This document shows positions 1 to 7,526 of a stretch of 23,919 nucleotides of DNA, piece after piece (the first letter of the stretch is position 1; the number at the start of each line of letters is the position of its first letter). The notes under the pieces were generated by a model. The model worked only from the letters and a program-made list of their open reading frames with translations. It had not been told where the DNA came from and searched no databases. The position numbers and the translations under genes are program-made. The stretch covers positions 1 through 23,919 of IMG/VR virus record IMGVR_UViG_3300046007_012629. One strand, written 5' to 3'. This DNA comes from a virus.

Positions 1-675
1 AATAGTAAGAACTGCATTAGCTGTATCAGCAGCATGCAACCAAGTACGTCTGGGTAGTCCCCCGTCATGAAGTTCAATTTGTCTGCCTACAGTTAAAAAC
101 TTAACTGATTTTGGAATAAGCTTTTCAACATATTGTCCAATACCATAGTTGTTGGTTGGTCGTACAATAACATAGTTTAATCCAAAAGTTCGGGCCCAAG
201 CTAAAATTAACATGTCTGCACTGGCTTTAGTTGCACTGTAAGGATTACTGGGTCTCAGCACGTCAGTTTCTGTATGGCTTCCCTCTAAAATATCTCCGTA
301 TACTTCATCTGTACTGAAATGCAGCAACACTGGCCTTCTATATTTTTTACTATTAATAAGTTTTAAAAGATGATGTACACCATCAATATTACTGTGTACA
401 AATTCATCGCTGCTTTCGATGCTGTTATCAACATGAGTTTCCGCTGCGGTGTTTATTACATAATCGCACTCATGTAATCTATCTAAATCATTAATATCTT
501 TTCTTAGAAACTTAAAATTGGGGTATTCATAAAATTCATCTAGAAAAGATTCAGTGGCAGCATAAGTCACTTTGTCTACACCTATTACATACCATCCACG
601 TTCCAAACAGGCTCTAGTAACATTGCTACCAATAAATCCCAAACATCCTGTAACATATACTATTTTTTTATTCAT
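1..675 (-). CDS. rmlB: dTDP-glucose 4,6-dehydratase-like SDR (3' end beyond window)
   Basis: Only the N-terminal 225 residues are present. The frame is open to base 1, so the C-terminus lies outside the window. The protein is an extended SDR: a Rossmann glycine motif (G10-C-L-G13-F-I-G16), the TDEVYG signature with T122, D123 and E124 typical of RmlB, and Y146-SAT-K150. The family converts dTDP-glucose to the 4-keto-6-deoxy sugar, the first committed step to dTDP-rhamnose-type sugars. The ATG at 675 overlaps the stop of the upstream SDR gene by 8 nt, so the two are probably co-translated. In this context it likely feeds a sugar modification of virion or host surface. The family is clear; the exact nucleotide-sugar substrate is inferred. 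Confidence 0.85.
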   Translation of the reverse strand, partial: MNKKIVYVTGCLGFIGSNVTRACLERGWYVIGVDKVTYAATESFLDEFYEYPNFKFLRKDINDLDRLHECDYVINTAAETHVDNSIESSDEFVHSNIDGVHHLLKLINSKKYRRPVLLHFSTDEVYGDILEGSHTETDVLRPSNPYSATKASADMLILAWARTFGLNYVIVRPTNNYGIGQYVEKLIPKSVKFLTVGRQIELHDGGLPRRTWLHAADTANAVLTI

Positions 676-1483
676 ATTGTTCTAAACCTTTTTCTAATCC
701 TTCCAGTTGAGGAAAGTCCGAATTCTTACGTAACATACTTAATAGTTTACCACTACCAGTGTAAGAAAAATGTGTAAGTGCATCTGTATAAATGGGAATG
801 TCCAATTGTTTGATATAATTGAGTTTACCCAATATTTCATTCAACATATATTTTTCATTGTAAACACAATTTACGTCTGCAGGCAGTTCAGAATCAGTGG
901 TACAATAATAATCTACAACTTTGGCAAAGTCTACTAAACTAAAATAATCAAACCATTTATTTTGTATTGAAGTAACTTGCCCCGACAAAAAACGCTTAAA
1001 CAGTCTAATATTAGGCTCTGAAGAATTAAAACATCCAAACAGACGTAAAGTATAAAAATTAGATTTTTTTAAAATTGTTCTTGCAATTATATTTTTACTA
1101 AATCCGTAACTATCTTTAGGACAAGCATTTTGTATTTCGTATTCGTGTACCAATTTAATATCTCTTGTACGATCAAACTCGGCACCACTACCTATATTAA
1201 TATATCTAAAGGGCACACTGCTGTTATAAAAATTAAAGAATACAACAAGATTGTTTTGTACATCAGCATAATTTATATCGTTTACAGTTAGGCCGCCACC
1301 AGCGATAGCTGCATTAATAACAACATCTGGGCTATTTTTCTCCAACCATACACTAACTATATCCTTATCAGTTAAGTCTAAATCTTTTCTAGTTATAGGA
1401 AGAACTTCGTGATTTCGAGTCCATAAATATGTGCATAGATAGGATCCTATAAATCCATTAGCTCCCAGTACTGCTATTTTCAT
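668..1483 (-). CDS. NAD-dependent epimerase/reductase (extended SDR)
   Basis: A 271-residue short-chain dehydrogenase with N-terminal NAD(P) motif G7-A-N-G10-F-I-G13, a serine-rich strand near residue 99 and catalytic Y126-GFS-K130. The N-terminal half resembles dTDP-4-dehydrorhamnose reductases and GDP-fucose synthases, so the reaction is probably epimerisation or reduction of a 4-keto nucleotide sugar. It overlaps the downstream RmlB-like gene by 8 nt and shares an ATGA overlap with the upstream glycosyltransferase-like gene. The three genes therefore look like one translation-coupled sugar-modification unit. The exact substrate cannot be told from the sequence. Confidence 0.75.
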   Translation of the reverse strand: MKIAVLGANGFIGSYLCTYLWTRNHEVLPITRKDLDLTDKDIVSVWLEKNSPDVVINAAIAGGGLTVNDINYADVQNNLVVFFNFYNSSVPFRYINIGSGAEFDRTRDIKLVHEYEIQNACPKDSYGFSKNIIARTILKKSNFYTLRLFGCFNSSEPNIRLFKRFLSGQVTSIQNKWFDYFSLVDFAKVVDYYCTTDSELPADVNCVYNEKYMLNEILGKLNYIKQLDIPIYTDALTHFSYTGSGKLLSMLRKNSDFPQLEGLEKGLEQYE

Positions 1484-2241
1484 TTTAAGTCTGACGCTAG
1501 CGGAACACCTAATGCCTCATTAACTTGTCGCATACATTCTAATTTTGTAGGACTATGACGACTGCTGTGCCAGTGAACTACTCTAGCATCCTCATACCGA
1601 CACCCATTCCATTCATCCATTGCTTCTGTCATTATCCACGGTAACAAATGTGCTTGATAAAATAATTCAGGCCTATGGGCGTCGTCCCAACTTAATCCCT
1701 GACTCCAAAACATAGTATTATGGATAATTTGCTGATTGTTATAACTTTTCATACCATTACTATTATCCCACTGGGCTCTCATTGCCCTTTCCGTTTTCCA
1801 TAATTCGGGATCCATGGTACTAGGATAATATTGTAAGTCATTATTAAACAAGTTATCGAAAGTTTTGTTATATTGATTGGATTCATACCAACTTTTTGGA
1901 TCTGTCCAATTAAACAGTCTAAATTCTGTAAATTCTTCAAAAATTTTAGTTGGCTTTACAAATTGTACATCTGGGCCTACCCATAAAATATTGCAGGGTT
2001 CTCTATGCCACAGTTCATAAATTCTATCATTGTTTAGTGGCATGGCATCGTTGATACTGTTGATATCTTCATCAAAAAGAACGTATTCCCAATCACCTTC
2101 TAAAAAATGTCTTGCACTACTCAAACTGTGCAAACATAATTGACGATACGTTTCATAAATATCACCTTCGTCGCGAGTATCTTTCCAAACCCATTTTGTA
2201 CTTTGAATTCTCCGATGGGCACATACTACATAATTTTTCAT
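1480..2241 (-). CDS. Putative glycosyltransferase-like protein
   Basis: A 253-residue protein with no signal peptide or membrane segment. Residues 83-97 (ILWVGPDVQFVKP) resemble the strand before and after the DxD region of small glycosyltransferases that read 'LWLDxD...L/V-P', but the first acid is replaced, so the metal-binding motif is not clean. It is rich in Trp, His and Asp, notably a WHREP segment near 78 and VVHWHSSRHSPTK near the C-terminus. It is coupled by an ATGA overlap to the downstream SDR gene, which supports a role in glycan building. The fold assignment is a weak inference. It may instead be an unrelated phage-specific protein. Confidence 0.45.
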   Translation of the reverse strand: MKNYVVCAHRRIQSTKWVWKDTRDEGDIYETYRQLCLHSLSSARHFLEGDWEYVLFDEDINSINDAMPLNNDRIYELWHREPCNILWVGPDVQFVKPTKIFEEFTEFRLFNWTDPKSWYESNQYNKTFDNLFNNDLQYYPSTMDPELWKTERAMRAQWDNSNGMKSYNNQQIIHNTMFWSQGLSWDDAHRPELFYQAHLLPWIMTEAMDEWNGCRYEDARVVHWHSSRHSPTKLECMRQVNEALGVPLASDLK

Positions 2242-2256
2242 TGTCTATTGATCCAA

Positions 2257-2697
2257 TCAAATATTTAGATATTCGTAATTAACTGTTTCTTCATTAACTT
2301 TTAACACTATAGCGCCGTTTTTAGTATGAAACTTTCTTGCCATTTCTGTAGGCGGACTTAAAGTTACAAATCTTTGGTTCTTTGTGGTTTGTTTTTTTAA
2401 AAATTCTCCGCCTTCTCTAATTAGACGTTGGCCCGACCCAGATTGATAACTCCAAATAGTATAAAAAATAACATTAGATGGATCATCACCAGTATCTTTT
2501 AATAGTTCTTTTTCGGTGGTGGGGATATTAGAACAAAGTTTCACACAAACAATTGCGCAAACAACGTCATCTTCTTTTAATGCAAGCACAAACTTATTTT
2601 TGCCGAATCGATCTTTGGGAAGAATGTTTGGTCTTACAGGATCATCATTGATGAGTTTGGCTAAAGGATCATCAATTCCTCGAATAGCATAGATCAT
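2257..2697 (-). CDS. Hypothetical protein, possibly GNAT-like
   Basis: A 146-residue cytosolic protein. The C-terminal part (RFVTLSPPTEMARKFHTKNGA, then strand-like VLKVNEETVNYEY) resembles the end of GNAT acetyltransferases, where an F/Y-H-xx-N/x-GA segment precedes the last strands. The SGSGQRLIREG stretch could be the acyl-CoA pyrophosphate loop. No catalytic residue can be fixed by eye. A late-promoter-like AATAAATA lies about 25 nt upstream of the ATG. The gene stands between the sugar cluster and nadE. The call rests on pattern resemblance only. Confidence 0.35.
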   Translation of the reverse strand: MIYAIRGIDDPLAKLINDDPVRPNILPKDRFGKNKFVLALKEDDVVCAIVCVKLCSNIPTTEKELLKDTGDDPSNVIFYTIWSYQSGSGQRLIREGGEFLKKQTTKNQRFVTLSPPTEMARKFHTKNGAIVLKVNEETVNYEYLNI

Positions 2698-2721
2698 GGT
2701 TGAAGTTTCAGCAGTTAAACT

Positions 2722-2729
2722 TATTTATT
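2722..2729 (-). promoter_or_regulatory. T4-type late promoter (AATAAATA)
   Basis: Read on the minus strand this is AATAAATA, one base from the T4 late consensus TATAAATA, placed about 25 nt before the ATG at 2697. Spacing matches the other late-type boxes in this window. Confidence 0.4.
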
Positions 2730-3693
2730 TTGCCCATAATGCCGAGTCAATAGAAGTTAACCCAGGATATCTATTAGGTTGTGACGGATGAGGCAAATTA
2801 TAAGGATTGCTGCGTTTAAAACTGCTCATGCGAATTCTATCTAAGATTTTGTTAACCCTGAACAACTCAGAATTTGGAACCTGTAAGTAATTTAGAATTT
2901 CTTGTCGATTCGTAAATGCACGATACGCAAGACATAATTTCATTAAAACAATATCAAATTCTAAGTAGCTAAATCCAAATTGATCTTCATCACCATTACT
3001 GATTCCTAATCCGTCAGTAGGAGTGGCAAACACTGTACTTTGGGGCACTTGATAAATTTCTGCTAATTTAGGAACTTCCCAACTCTTAATAAGACTTTGT
3101 ATGGGTGCTAAATCTCCCACATCTCCATGCAGGGTCCAAAAACCTGCTGCCAGTTCACTGAAATTATCTGTGCTAGCCACTAGTCCTTGCTCCATGCTAG
3201 CGATATTATAAAGAGTAATCATTCTACTGCGAACACGAAGATTACCTCTACGTATAGAATTTTTTGGATCATCAATTTTTAGATCATAGTCACGTACATT
3301 AGACAATAAAGATTCATATTGTGCCGTCAGATCAATATGCATATGGTCCAATTTCAATGCTCGGCAAGCTTCAATGCCTCTTTCGGTTTCTTCTTCTCTT
3401 TGATGGATTGGCATGGTTACGCCTATTACGTTCCAGCCAGCAGATTTAAACAATGCAGCAGTAAGGGCGCTGTCTACTCCCCCACTCATACCTATAACTG
3501 CCGTTTTAATATTATATAAAGAAGAATAATCTTTAAGACCTGCCACAATTTTTTGACCAGTATCTTCCAATCCATTTAGATCAGTGTATACTCCCGCGGA
3601 TATCAATGCGTCAAGGGCAGCATCGCACCAATTAGATAAAGGTGACATTTTTTCTTGGCGACTATAGCGCAAGATTTCTTCTTTGATAGCCAT
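2725..3693 (-). CDS. nadE: NAD+ synthetase (NH3-dependent type)
   Basis: A 322-residue single-domain N-type ATP pyrophosphatase. It has the PP-loop SGGVDSA at residues 70-76, the adenylate-domain segment RVRSRMITLYNIA near 153-165, STDNFSELAAGFWTLHGDVGD near 173-193 typical of NadE, and a C-terminal SSFKRxxP. There is no nitrilase-type glutaminase domain, so ammonia is the expected nitrogen donor. The enzyme amidates nicotinate adenine dinucleotide to NAD+ in the last step of NAD synthesis. About 50 residues precede the usual core. Phage NAD genes are thought to restore NAD pools drained by replication or by NAD-degrading defence; the role here is inferred. It lies 1 nt after a small upstream gene in the same operon. 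Confidence 0.9.
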   Translation of the reverse strand: MAIKEEILRYSRQEKMSPLSNWCDAALDALISAGVYTDLNGLEDTGQKIVAGLKDYSSLYNIKTAVIGMSGGVDSALTAALFKSAGWNVIGVTMPIHQREEETERGIEACRALKLDHMHIDLTAQYESLLSNVRDYDLKIDDPKNSIRRGNLRVRSRMITLYNIASMEQGLVASTDNFSELAAGFWTLHGDVGDLAPIQSLIKSWEVPKLAEIYQVPQSTVFATPTDGLGISNGDEDQFGFSYLEFDIVLMKLCLAYRAFTNRQEILNYLQVPNSELFRVNKILDRIRMSSFKRSNPYNLPHPSQPNRYPGLTSIDSALWAK

Positions 3694-3694
3694 A

Positions 3695-3940
3695 TTATTT
3701 CTCTTGTTGTTGAAGTAGTTTTATATTTAATACAAAATTTTCTACTGTCAATTTTACTAAAGAAACTAATAAGAACTGCGACCTATCAGAGTCTGATTCC
3801 AAACTGTTGAAGTGTTCCAAAAGCCCGGAAGCAATGAGCTCATAAGCAGATTGCTCATCTATGTTGAGATAGCCCCAGTCAATTGGATCAGTTATTTCTA
3901 CTTCTCTTGCCAGGTCAACTAATTGGTGCAGATTCATCAT
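3695..3940 (-). CDS. Small acidic hypothetical protein
   Basis: An 81-residue, predominantly helical, leucine-rich acidic protein (VDLAREVEITDPIDWGYL near residues 8-25, C-terminal KLLQQQEK). I do not recognise a characterised domain. It begins with tandem ATG codons and overlaps the upstream gene by 26 nt. It ends 1 nt before nadE, so it is surely co-expressed with nadE. Strong packing supports a real gene of unknown function. Confidence 0.6.
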   Translation of the reverse strand: MMNLHQLVDLAREVEITDPIDWGYLNIDEQSAYELIASGLLEHFNSLESDSDRSQFLLVSLVKLTVENFVLNIKLLQQQEK

Positions 3941-4133
3941 TCTTGAAACTCATATAAGGCCCAATATTATTATCGAATAGTTGTGCCATTTGACGCCACA
4001 AAAAGTCTCTTTCAGACTGTGTAAGTCCGCAGGAAATCAAACCACCCGGGCCATCATGTTCCTGTTTTTCCAAACCGTAGTCGTGACGCCAAGTGTAACA
4101 CATAGCAGTAATTATTTGTTCTCTAGTTTTCAT
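3915..4133 (-). CDS. Small hypothetical protein
   Basis: A 72-residue protein with a compact helical N-terminus (REQIITAMCYTWRHDYGL) and a second helix (SERDFLWRQMAQLFDNNI). No known domain is evident. Similar short 'MCYTWRHDYGL' proteins occur, to my recollection, as conserved hypotheticals in T4-like marine phages. The gene overlaps the next small gene and starts 9 nt after the preceding one, consistent with a continuous operon. Confidence 0.6.
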   Translation of the reverse strand: MKTREQIITAMCYTWRHDYGLEKQEHDGPGGLISCGLTQSERDFLWRQMAQLFDNNIGPYMSFKNDESAPIS

Positions 4134-4142
4134 ATTTTAAAT

Positions 4143-4544
4143 TTATCGATAGTAATCACGATCATCGTCGTCATAGGATGGATCGTAATCAGCTTTTTTA
4201 GATTCAGCATCATCCCAAATTTCTTGTTCTATCATGTCGATAACTTGATTTGGTATGTTTGTAAGTTCTTCGCCAGTGTCTGCATTGTAAACAGCAAATT
4301 CATCTAGTTCTGGGTATTCGGCAGGATGGTCATAATCATCATAGCGTATTCTGGCTGGGATATATTTCCCTACTATTGAATAATTTACACCAAGATTAAT
4401 GTAGTAAGGAAAGCTTTCGTCATCAGGATCTGTAGGTTGAACCCAATTTTCAACTTCAGGAATAACTAAATCATAATGTCTTTGAGCAGCTTCTTCCATT
4501 TTATTCATCAAATTTCTAATTTCTTCAGCTAGATTTTTGTTCAT
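4143..4544 (-). CDS. Acidic hypothetical protein behind a late promoter
   Basis: A 133-residue very acidic protein with an N-terminal helix (residues 1-20) and a C-terminal tail of Asp and Tyr (YDPSYDDDDRDYY). I chose the ATG at 4544 rather than the TTG at 4550. An AAGGA Shine-Dalgarno lies 8 nt upstream of that ATG, and a perfect TATAAATA late box lies about 20 nt upstream. No domain is recognised. The strong late-type promoter suggests expression late in infection of this gene and those after it. Confidence 0.65.
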   Translation of the reverse strand: MNKNLAEEIRNLMNKMEEAAQRHYDLVIPEVENWVQPTDPDDESFPYYINLGVNYSIVGKYIPARIRYDDYDHPAEYPELDEFAVYNADTGEELTNIPNQVIDMIEQEIWDDAESKKADYDPSYDDDDRDYYR

Positions 4545-4562
4545 TTTCAAAATCCTTTTCAG

Positions 4563-4570
4563 TATTTATA
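4563..4570 (-). promoter_or_regulatory. T4-type late promoter TATAAATA
   Basis: Exact T4 late consensus TATAAATA on the minus strand, followed by an AAGGA ribosome site and the ATG at 4544. Confidence 0.7.
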
Positions 4571-4583
4571 ACTGATGATTTTT

Positions 4584-5045
4584 TTAAACATTCCAAATTT
4601 CGGAAAATCCTTCATCGATTGTAGGAAAAGCAAAACCTGAAATCATGTCGGATACTGCTCCCCATGGGATGTTTTTACCGGGTCTACTGCTTAAACGACT
4701 CAGAAGTTCCTTATTATCTGGAGTTTTAAATACCACTGCAATGTGCTTATAATCAGGCAACATACCAAACTTTCTGCGACGGCTAGTAACAGTAGTAGAA
4801 GTTTGATCCCAAATTATATCTTTATTGCTTTCTGCAGCACGTACAACTTGTTCAGCCATGAGTTTTACAGCAGTGGGCATGTATTCTTTAAAGACTTCGT
4901 TATATGTCTTCCCTGATTCTTTTGCGTACTGTTCTACTAGATTATCGGTAGAAACAATTACGCAATCTTTAGCCCACAGCTGATTTGTGATCCAGGTAGA
5001 CTTTCCGCTACCTGGTACTCCCACTAGTTGATAACAAATAGGCAT
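4584..5045 (-). CDS. P-loop polynucleotide kinase-like protein (RNA 5' end healing)
   Basis: A 153-residue P-loop kinase of the T4 Pnkp / zeta-toxin-like type. It has Walker A G9-VPGSG-K15-S, an IIWDQTSTT strand near 85-93 comparable with the D-N/Q-T motif of polynucleotide kinases, an SRRRKF segment, and a lid-like SRPGKNIP near 121-128. T4 Pnkp carries a HAD phosphatase domain after the kinase; it is absent here and the protein stops after the kinase fold. The gene begins 1 nt after the RNA ligase stop, and a metallophosphoesterase gene lies just upstream, so it is probably the 5'-phosphorylating part of a three-gene RNA-repair cassette. Activity on RNA rather than DNA is inferred from context. 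Confidence 0.75.
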   Translation of the reverse strand: MPICYQLVGVPGSGKSTWITNQLWAKDCVIVSTDNLVEQYAKESGKTYNEVFKEYMPTAVKLMAEQVVRAAESNKDIIWDQTSTTVTSRRRKFGMLPDYKHIAVVFKTPDNKELLSRLSSRPGKNIPWGAVSDMISGFAFPTIDEGFSEIWNV

Positions 5046-5046
5046 G

Positions 5047-5952
5047 TTAATGCTCCAAAAATTTTCTAATCCAAGCTAATCTGGATTGTTCATCTAAATT
5101 AGTATATTCTGCAATATTGGCACGTATGGCATCTACCAAAGGATAGTATTCTTCATCGAGGCTCAGTTTAATGTCTTTGTTTAAATCTACTAATTTGTCT
5201 GTTCGTGGGTTACGTGCTACCCACTTTGAAGTCAAGTAGTATGGTGACTTGATCTTAGCACTTACATCATCTACAGTGTAGAATACAAATCCTTCGTGAC
5301 GGACGTTTTTAGTATGTTCAACTAGGTTACCCACTGTAGTTTCTACTGCTTCTGGAACATGACATTTAAACACTTTGCTTAGGAGCCATAGTGTATCCTT
5401 ATCGTGCCCGACCTTGCTACCCCATGTGTTTTTACGATAGCCTAGCACATACATACCAGGTACTTCTGGAATGATATGAGGATCATCGGGATGAACACAC
5501 TCAAACATCACAGTCATGCCCTGCATATCTGTTCTAGTAAATCCCAGTTGCCAGTCAGACCAAGACATGTGTTTGAGCATCATTTCCTTAGCCATAGCAA
5601 CATAGTCGCTGTCAGTGCTACCAGTAGTAGATACTAAAATATCATCATTGTGCCAAGCACAAGCAACCATAAATCCGTTTACCTTACGAAATGCAGTAAC
5701 TTTGGTATCTGGAGCAAGCACTGGTGCTTCCTTCTCTATACCGTAGTTATAGATCTTAGTAAAAGGATATGACACTAAGTTGAAATCGGCATCTACGATA
5801 CTCCCCCGGCATTCGGCAATGTAATTGTTCCACAGGTTATCGTAGAATACTTTTTTCTTATACTTTAACACATAGATGCCAGGACCAGCCGGCTTCATAT
5901 TCACTAACTTAGGATTTTTCGATACATAATTTTTAAGTTCATTCGCGAACAT
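5047..5952 (-). CDS. rnlA: RNA ligase, Rnl1-related
   Basis: A 301-residue covalent nucleotidyltransferase. Motif I is K90-V-N-G93, which takes the AMP; upstream is AECRGSIVD (residues 46-54), typical of T4 Rnl1-type ligases. Motif III-like TVMFECVHP spans about 147-155, motif IV EGFVFY 220-225 and motif V AKIKSPYYL (K233, K235) 232-240. It would seal 5'-phosphate and 3'-OH RNA ends with ATP. It is shorter than T4 Rnl1 (about 374 residues), so the C-terminal specificity domain is reduced. It overlaps the metallophosphoesterase gene by 14 nt and precedes the kinase by 1 nt. Together with the tRNA arrays this points to repair of cleaved tRNAs. The symbol is given by analogy with T4. Confidence 0.85.
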   Translation of the reverse strand: MFANELKNYVSKNPKLVNMKPAGPGIYVLKYKKKVFYDNLWNNYIAECRGSIVDADFNLVSYPFTKIYNYGIEKEAPVLAPDTKVTAFRKVNGFMVACAWHNDDILVSTTGSTDSDYVAMAKEMMLKHMSWSDWQLGFTRTDMQGMTVMFECVHPDDPHIIPEVPGMYVLGYRKNTWGSKVGHDKDTLWLLSKVFKCHVPEAVETTVGNLVEHTKNVRHEGFVFYTVDDVSAKIKSPYYLTSKWVARNPRTDKLVDLNKDIKLSLDEEYYPLVDAIRANIAEYTNLDEQSRLAWIRKFLEH

Positions 5953-6490
5953 GATGATTTCTCACTTCCCCACGCATTGCTTTTGATATTGCTGTTTCAA
6001 TTAAAGTAACAATTTGACCAGAAGCATCATACCCTACATCTAATGCTCTGTATTTTTCTAAGTTAGATGGACTGCCATGAAGATGTCCATGAAAATGAAC
6101 ACTTCCCCTGTGCATTTGATCCCACTCCCAAATCGGATAATGAAACATTATTACAGTAGTTTTATCAAATGATCTTTTTAAATAATCATGAATTTCAACA
6201 AAACAATCGCTAAATTTTTTATCTTTAATTAATTTACTGTCGTGGTTACCTTTAATGAGTATTTTGTTTCCATTAAGAGATCGCATAATTGATGTAGCAC
6301 GTTCTGCGTTTAAAAATGCCACATCACCCAAAATGTAAACCAAATCATCAGACCCGACTGATTCATTCCAAAGGCGGATCATCTCTGAATTCATATGGTC
6401 CACATCACGAAAATGACTTCGTGTTTTGGGACAAAACTTCATAATATTAGTGTGACCAAAATGTAGGTCAGATGTGATCCAAGTTTTCAT
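5939..6490 (-). CDS. Metallophosphoesterase (candidate RNA 3'-end phosphatase)
   Basis: A 183-residue calcineurin-type phosphoesterase with all metal-binding motifs: D8-L-H10, G55-D56-V, G81-N-H-D84, H117 and G135-H-L-H138. Related phage proteins are often annotated simply as phosphoesterases. Here it is the first gene of an operon followed by RNA ligase (14-nt overlap) and polynucleotide kinase. Bacterial Pnkp has the same three activities (kinase, metallophosphoesterase, ligase) in one chain, so this enzyme may remove 2',3'-cyclic phosphate or 3'-phosphate from broken RNA. That role is inferred from neighbourhood; the enzyme class is clear. Translation may use the AGGAGG 12 nt upstream, or be leaderless from the promoter described separately. 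Confidence 0.8.
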   Translation of the reverse strand: MKTWITSDLHFGHTNIMKFCPKTRSHFRDVDHMNSEMIRLWNESVGSDDLVYILGDVAFLNAERATSIMRSLNGNKILIKGNHDSKLIKDKKFSDCFVEIHDYLKRSFDKTTVIMFHYPIWEWDQMHRGSVHFHGHLHGSPSNLEKYRALDVGYDASGQIVTLIETAISKAMRGEVRNHHVRE

Positions 6491-6496
6491 AATCTT

Positions 6497-6525
6497 ATTA
6501 TACCTCCTTTAAAAATTTTAGTCAA
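6497..6525 (-). promoter_or_regulatory. Host-type promoter of the RNA-repair cassette
   Basis: On the minus strand TTGACT (6525-6520), a 17-nt spacer, then TATAAT (6502-6497). The AGGAGG ribosome site lies inside the spacer. Initiation about 7 nt downstream would fall on the ATG at 6490, so the mRNA may be leaderless. Confidence 0.65.
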
Positions 6526-6548
6526 TAAAAAACCCGCCTAAGCGGGTT
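6521..6548 (-). terminator. Rho-independent terminator
   Basis: Perfect 7-bp stem AACCCGC/GCGGGTT with a 4-nt loop (6531-6548), followed on the minus strand by TTTTATT. It insulates the repair cassette from transcripts arriving from the tRNA region. The plus strand also has a T-run just after, so it may act both ways. Confidence 0.75.
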
Positions 6549-6675
6549 AGTTTAGTTTTTTTGTGTGTCAGGAAAAACTAAAAACCCCGGGAAAGCAGCC
6601 CATCCCACTTTTCGCTTCCGCTGATGCTGATTTCGTTTGCAATGCAATAAACAATGCAATAATGGGTCAGCAAAT
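6549..6675. other. Intergenic region without recognised gene
   Basis: Between the terminator and the plus-strand SGNH gene. It holds a T-rich plus-strand run, an ACCCCGGG motif and a repeated AATGCAATAA-like stretch. No ORF or strong hairpin is seen beyond the terminator. Confidence 0.4.
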
Positions 6676-6683
6676 AATAAATA
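6676..6683 (+). promoter_or_regulatory. T4-type late promoter (AATAAATA), plus strand
   Basis: AATAAATA on the plus strand, 20 nt before the ATG at 6703. It supports that start and a late, independent transcript for the SGNH gene. Confidence 0.4.
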
Positions 6684-6702
6684 TTTTAATACTCAACATT
6701 TA

Positions 6703-7404
6703 ATGTTATTACATATATATTCCGAATACAAAAATAAAACTTTAAATTGGTTACCTAGTGATACTGAAGAATTATATTTAAAAAATTTAAAAAATGAATT
6801 TTATCGATTAGAAAAATTTGGTTGGATTGACAATAAAATTCAATATAAATTTAACAGTAACGGATTTAGAGGTGATGAAATTACAACTAAACCATCCTTA
6901 CTTGCTTTAGGCTGTAGTTTCACTGTTGGAATAGGACTACATTATGAACAAACTTGGCCGTGGCTTGTAAGTCAAATATTACAATTAAATTGTATAAACA
7001 TGGGGTTGGGTGGTAGCAGCAATGATACTGCATTTAGACTTGCTGATTATTATATACCAAAAATTAAACCAAGAATAGTGTTTTTACTAAGTCCAGAAAA
7101 AGAAAGATTAGAAATACTTAATTATGAAGATCAATCTATTTTTTATTGGCCAAGTATGTCCCCAATTGATGCATTTTATCGTAGTTGGATCATAAATGAA
7201 AACAATGCATTATTGGATGAAAAGAAAAATATTTTAGCAATTAAACAACTATGTTCAGAAAATAAAATAAAATTTGTACATGCAAGTGTACAATCCTTTT
7301 TCAAAAACTACGCTAATCACCCATTTGATTATGCTAGAGATTTAATGCATTTAGGTCCTAAAAGTCAAAAATTAATTACAGAACATATCATGTCAAGTTT
7401 GTAA
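6703..7404 (+). CDS. SGNH/GDSL-type hydrolase-like protein
   Basis: One of few plus-strand genes. With the ATG at 6703 it has 233 residues; an in-frame TTG at 6637 has no ribosome site. SGNH blocks are visible: G70-C-S72-F-T (block I nucleophile), GLGGSSN107D (block III Gly/Asn) and D213-L-M-H216 (block V). The N-terminal NSNGFRGDE segment (residues 51-59) is common in phage and LPS-linked SGNH proteins. The family removes or transfers acyl groups on sugars or lipids, so it may trim host surface glycans or modify phage-borne sugars. It is very AT-rich and faces the minus-strand tRNA-Arg gene tail to tail. Family confidence is good; substrate is unknown. Confidence 0.7.
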   Translation: MLLHIYSEYKNKTLNWLPSDTEELYLKNLKNEFYRLEKFGWIDNKIQYKFNSNGFRGDEITTKPSLLALGCSFTVGIGLHYEQTWPWLVSQILQLNCINMGLGGSSNDTAFRLADYYIPKIKPRIVFLLSPEKERLEILNYEDQSIFYWPSMSPIDAFYRSWIINENNALLDEKKNILAIKQLCSENKIKFVHASVQSFFKNYANHPFDYARDLMHLGPKSQKLITEHIMSSL

Positions 7405-7406
7405 AA

Positions 7407-7481
7407 TGGCCCGACCGGAGGGAATCGAACCCCCATTCGCGCTTTAGAAGAGCGCTGTCCTATCCGTTGAACGACGGTCAG
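7407..7481 (-). tRNA. tRNA-Arg (TCT)
   Basis: Acceptor CTGACCG/CGGTCGG, anticodon stem GCGCT/AGCGC with loop CTTCTAA, T-loop TTCGATT, encoded CCA. Reads AGA. Confidence 0.93.
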
Positions 7482-7491
7482 TATGTTTACA

Positions 7492-7520
7492 ATATTACAG
7501 TTAAATTCAATATTTGTCAA
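7492..7520 (-). promoter_or_regulatory. Host-type promoter for tRNA-Arg
   Basis: Minus strand TTGACA (7520-7515), 17-nt spacer, TAATAT (7497-7492), about 10 nt before the tRNA-Arg 5' end. Confidence 0.6.
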
Positions 7521-7526
7521 CTTTGC

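Noticed and set aside
3319-3519. Plus-strand ORF inside nadE and similar ORFs opposite other genes (e.g. 3981-4307, 7986-8168, 17807-19305, 20054-20493, 21412-22012, 23097-23912)
   Set aside because: Antisense shadows of well-supported minus-strand genes, without ribosome sites or recognisable products.
6637-6702. Upstream TTG start for the SGNH gene
   Set aside because: No ribosome site, and the late-type promoter at 6676-6683 lies downstream of it; ATG 6703 fits better.
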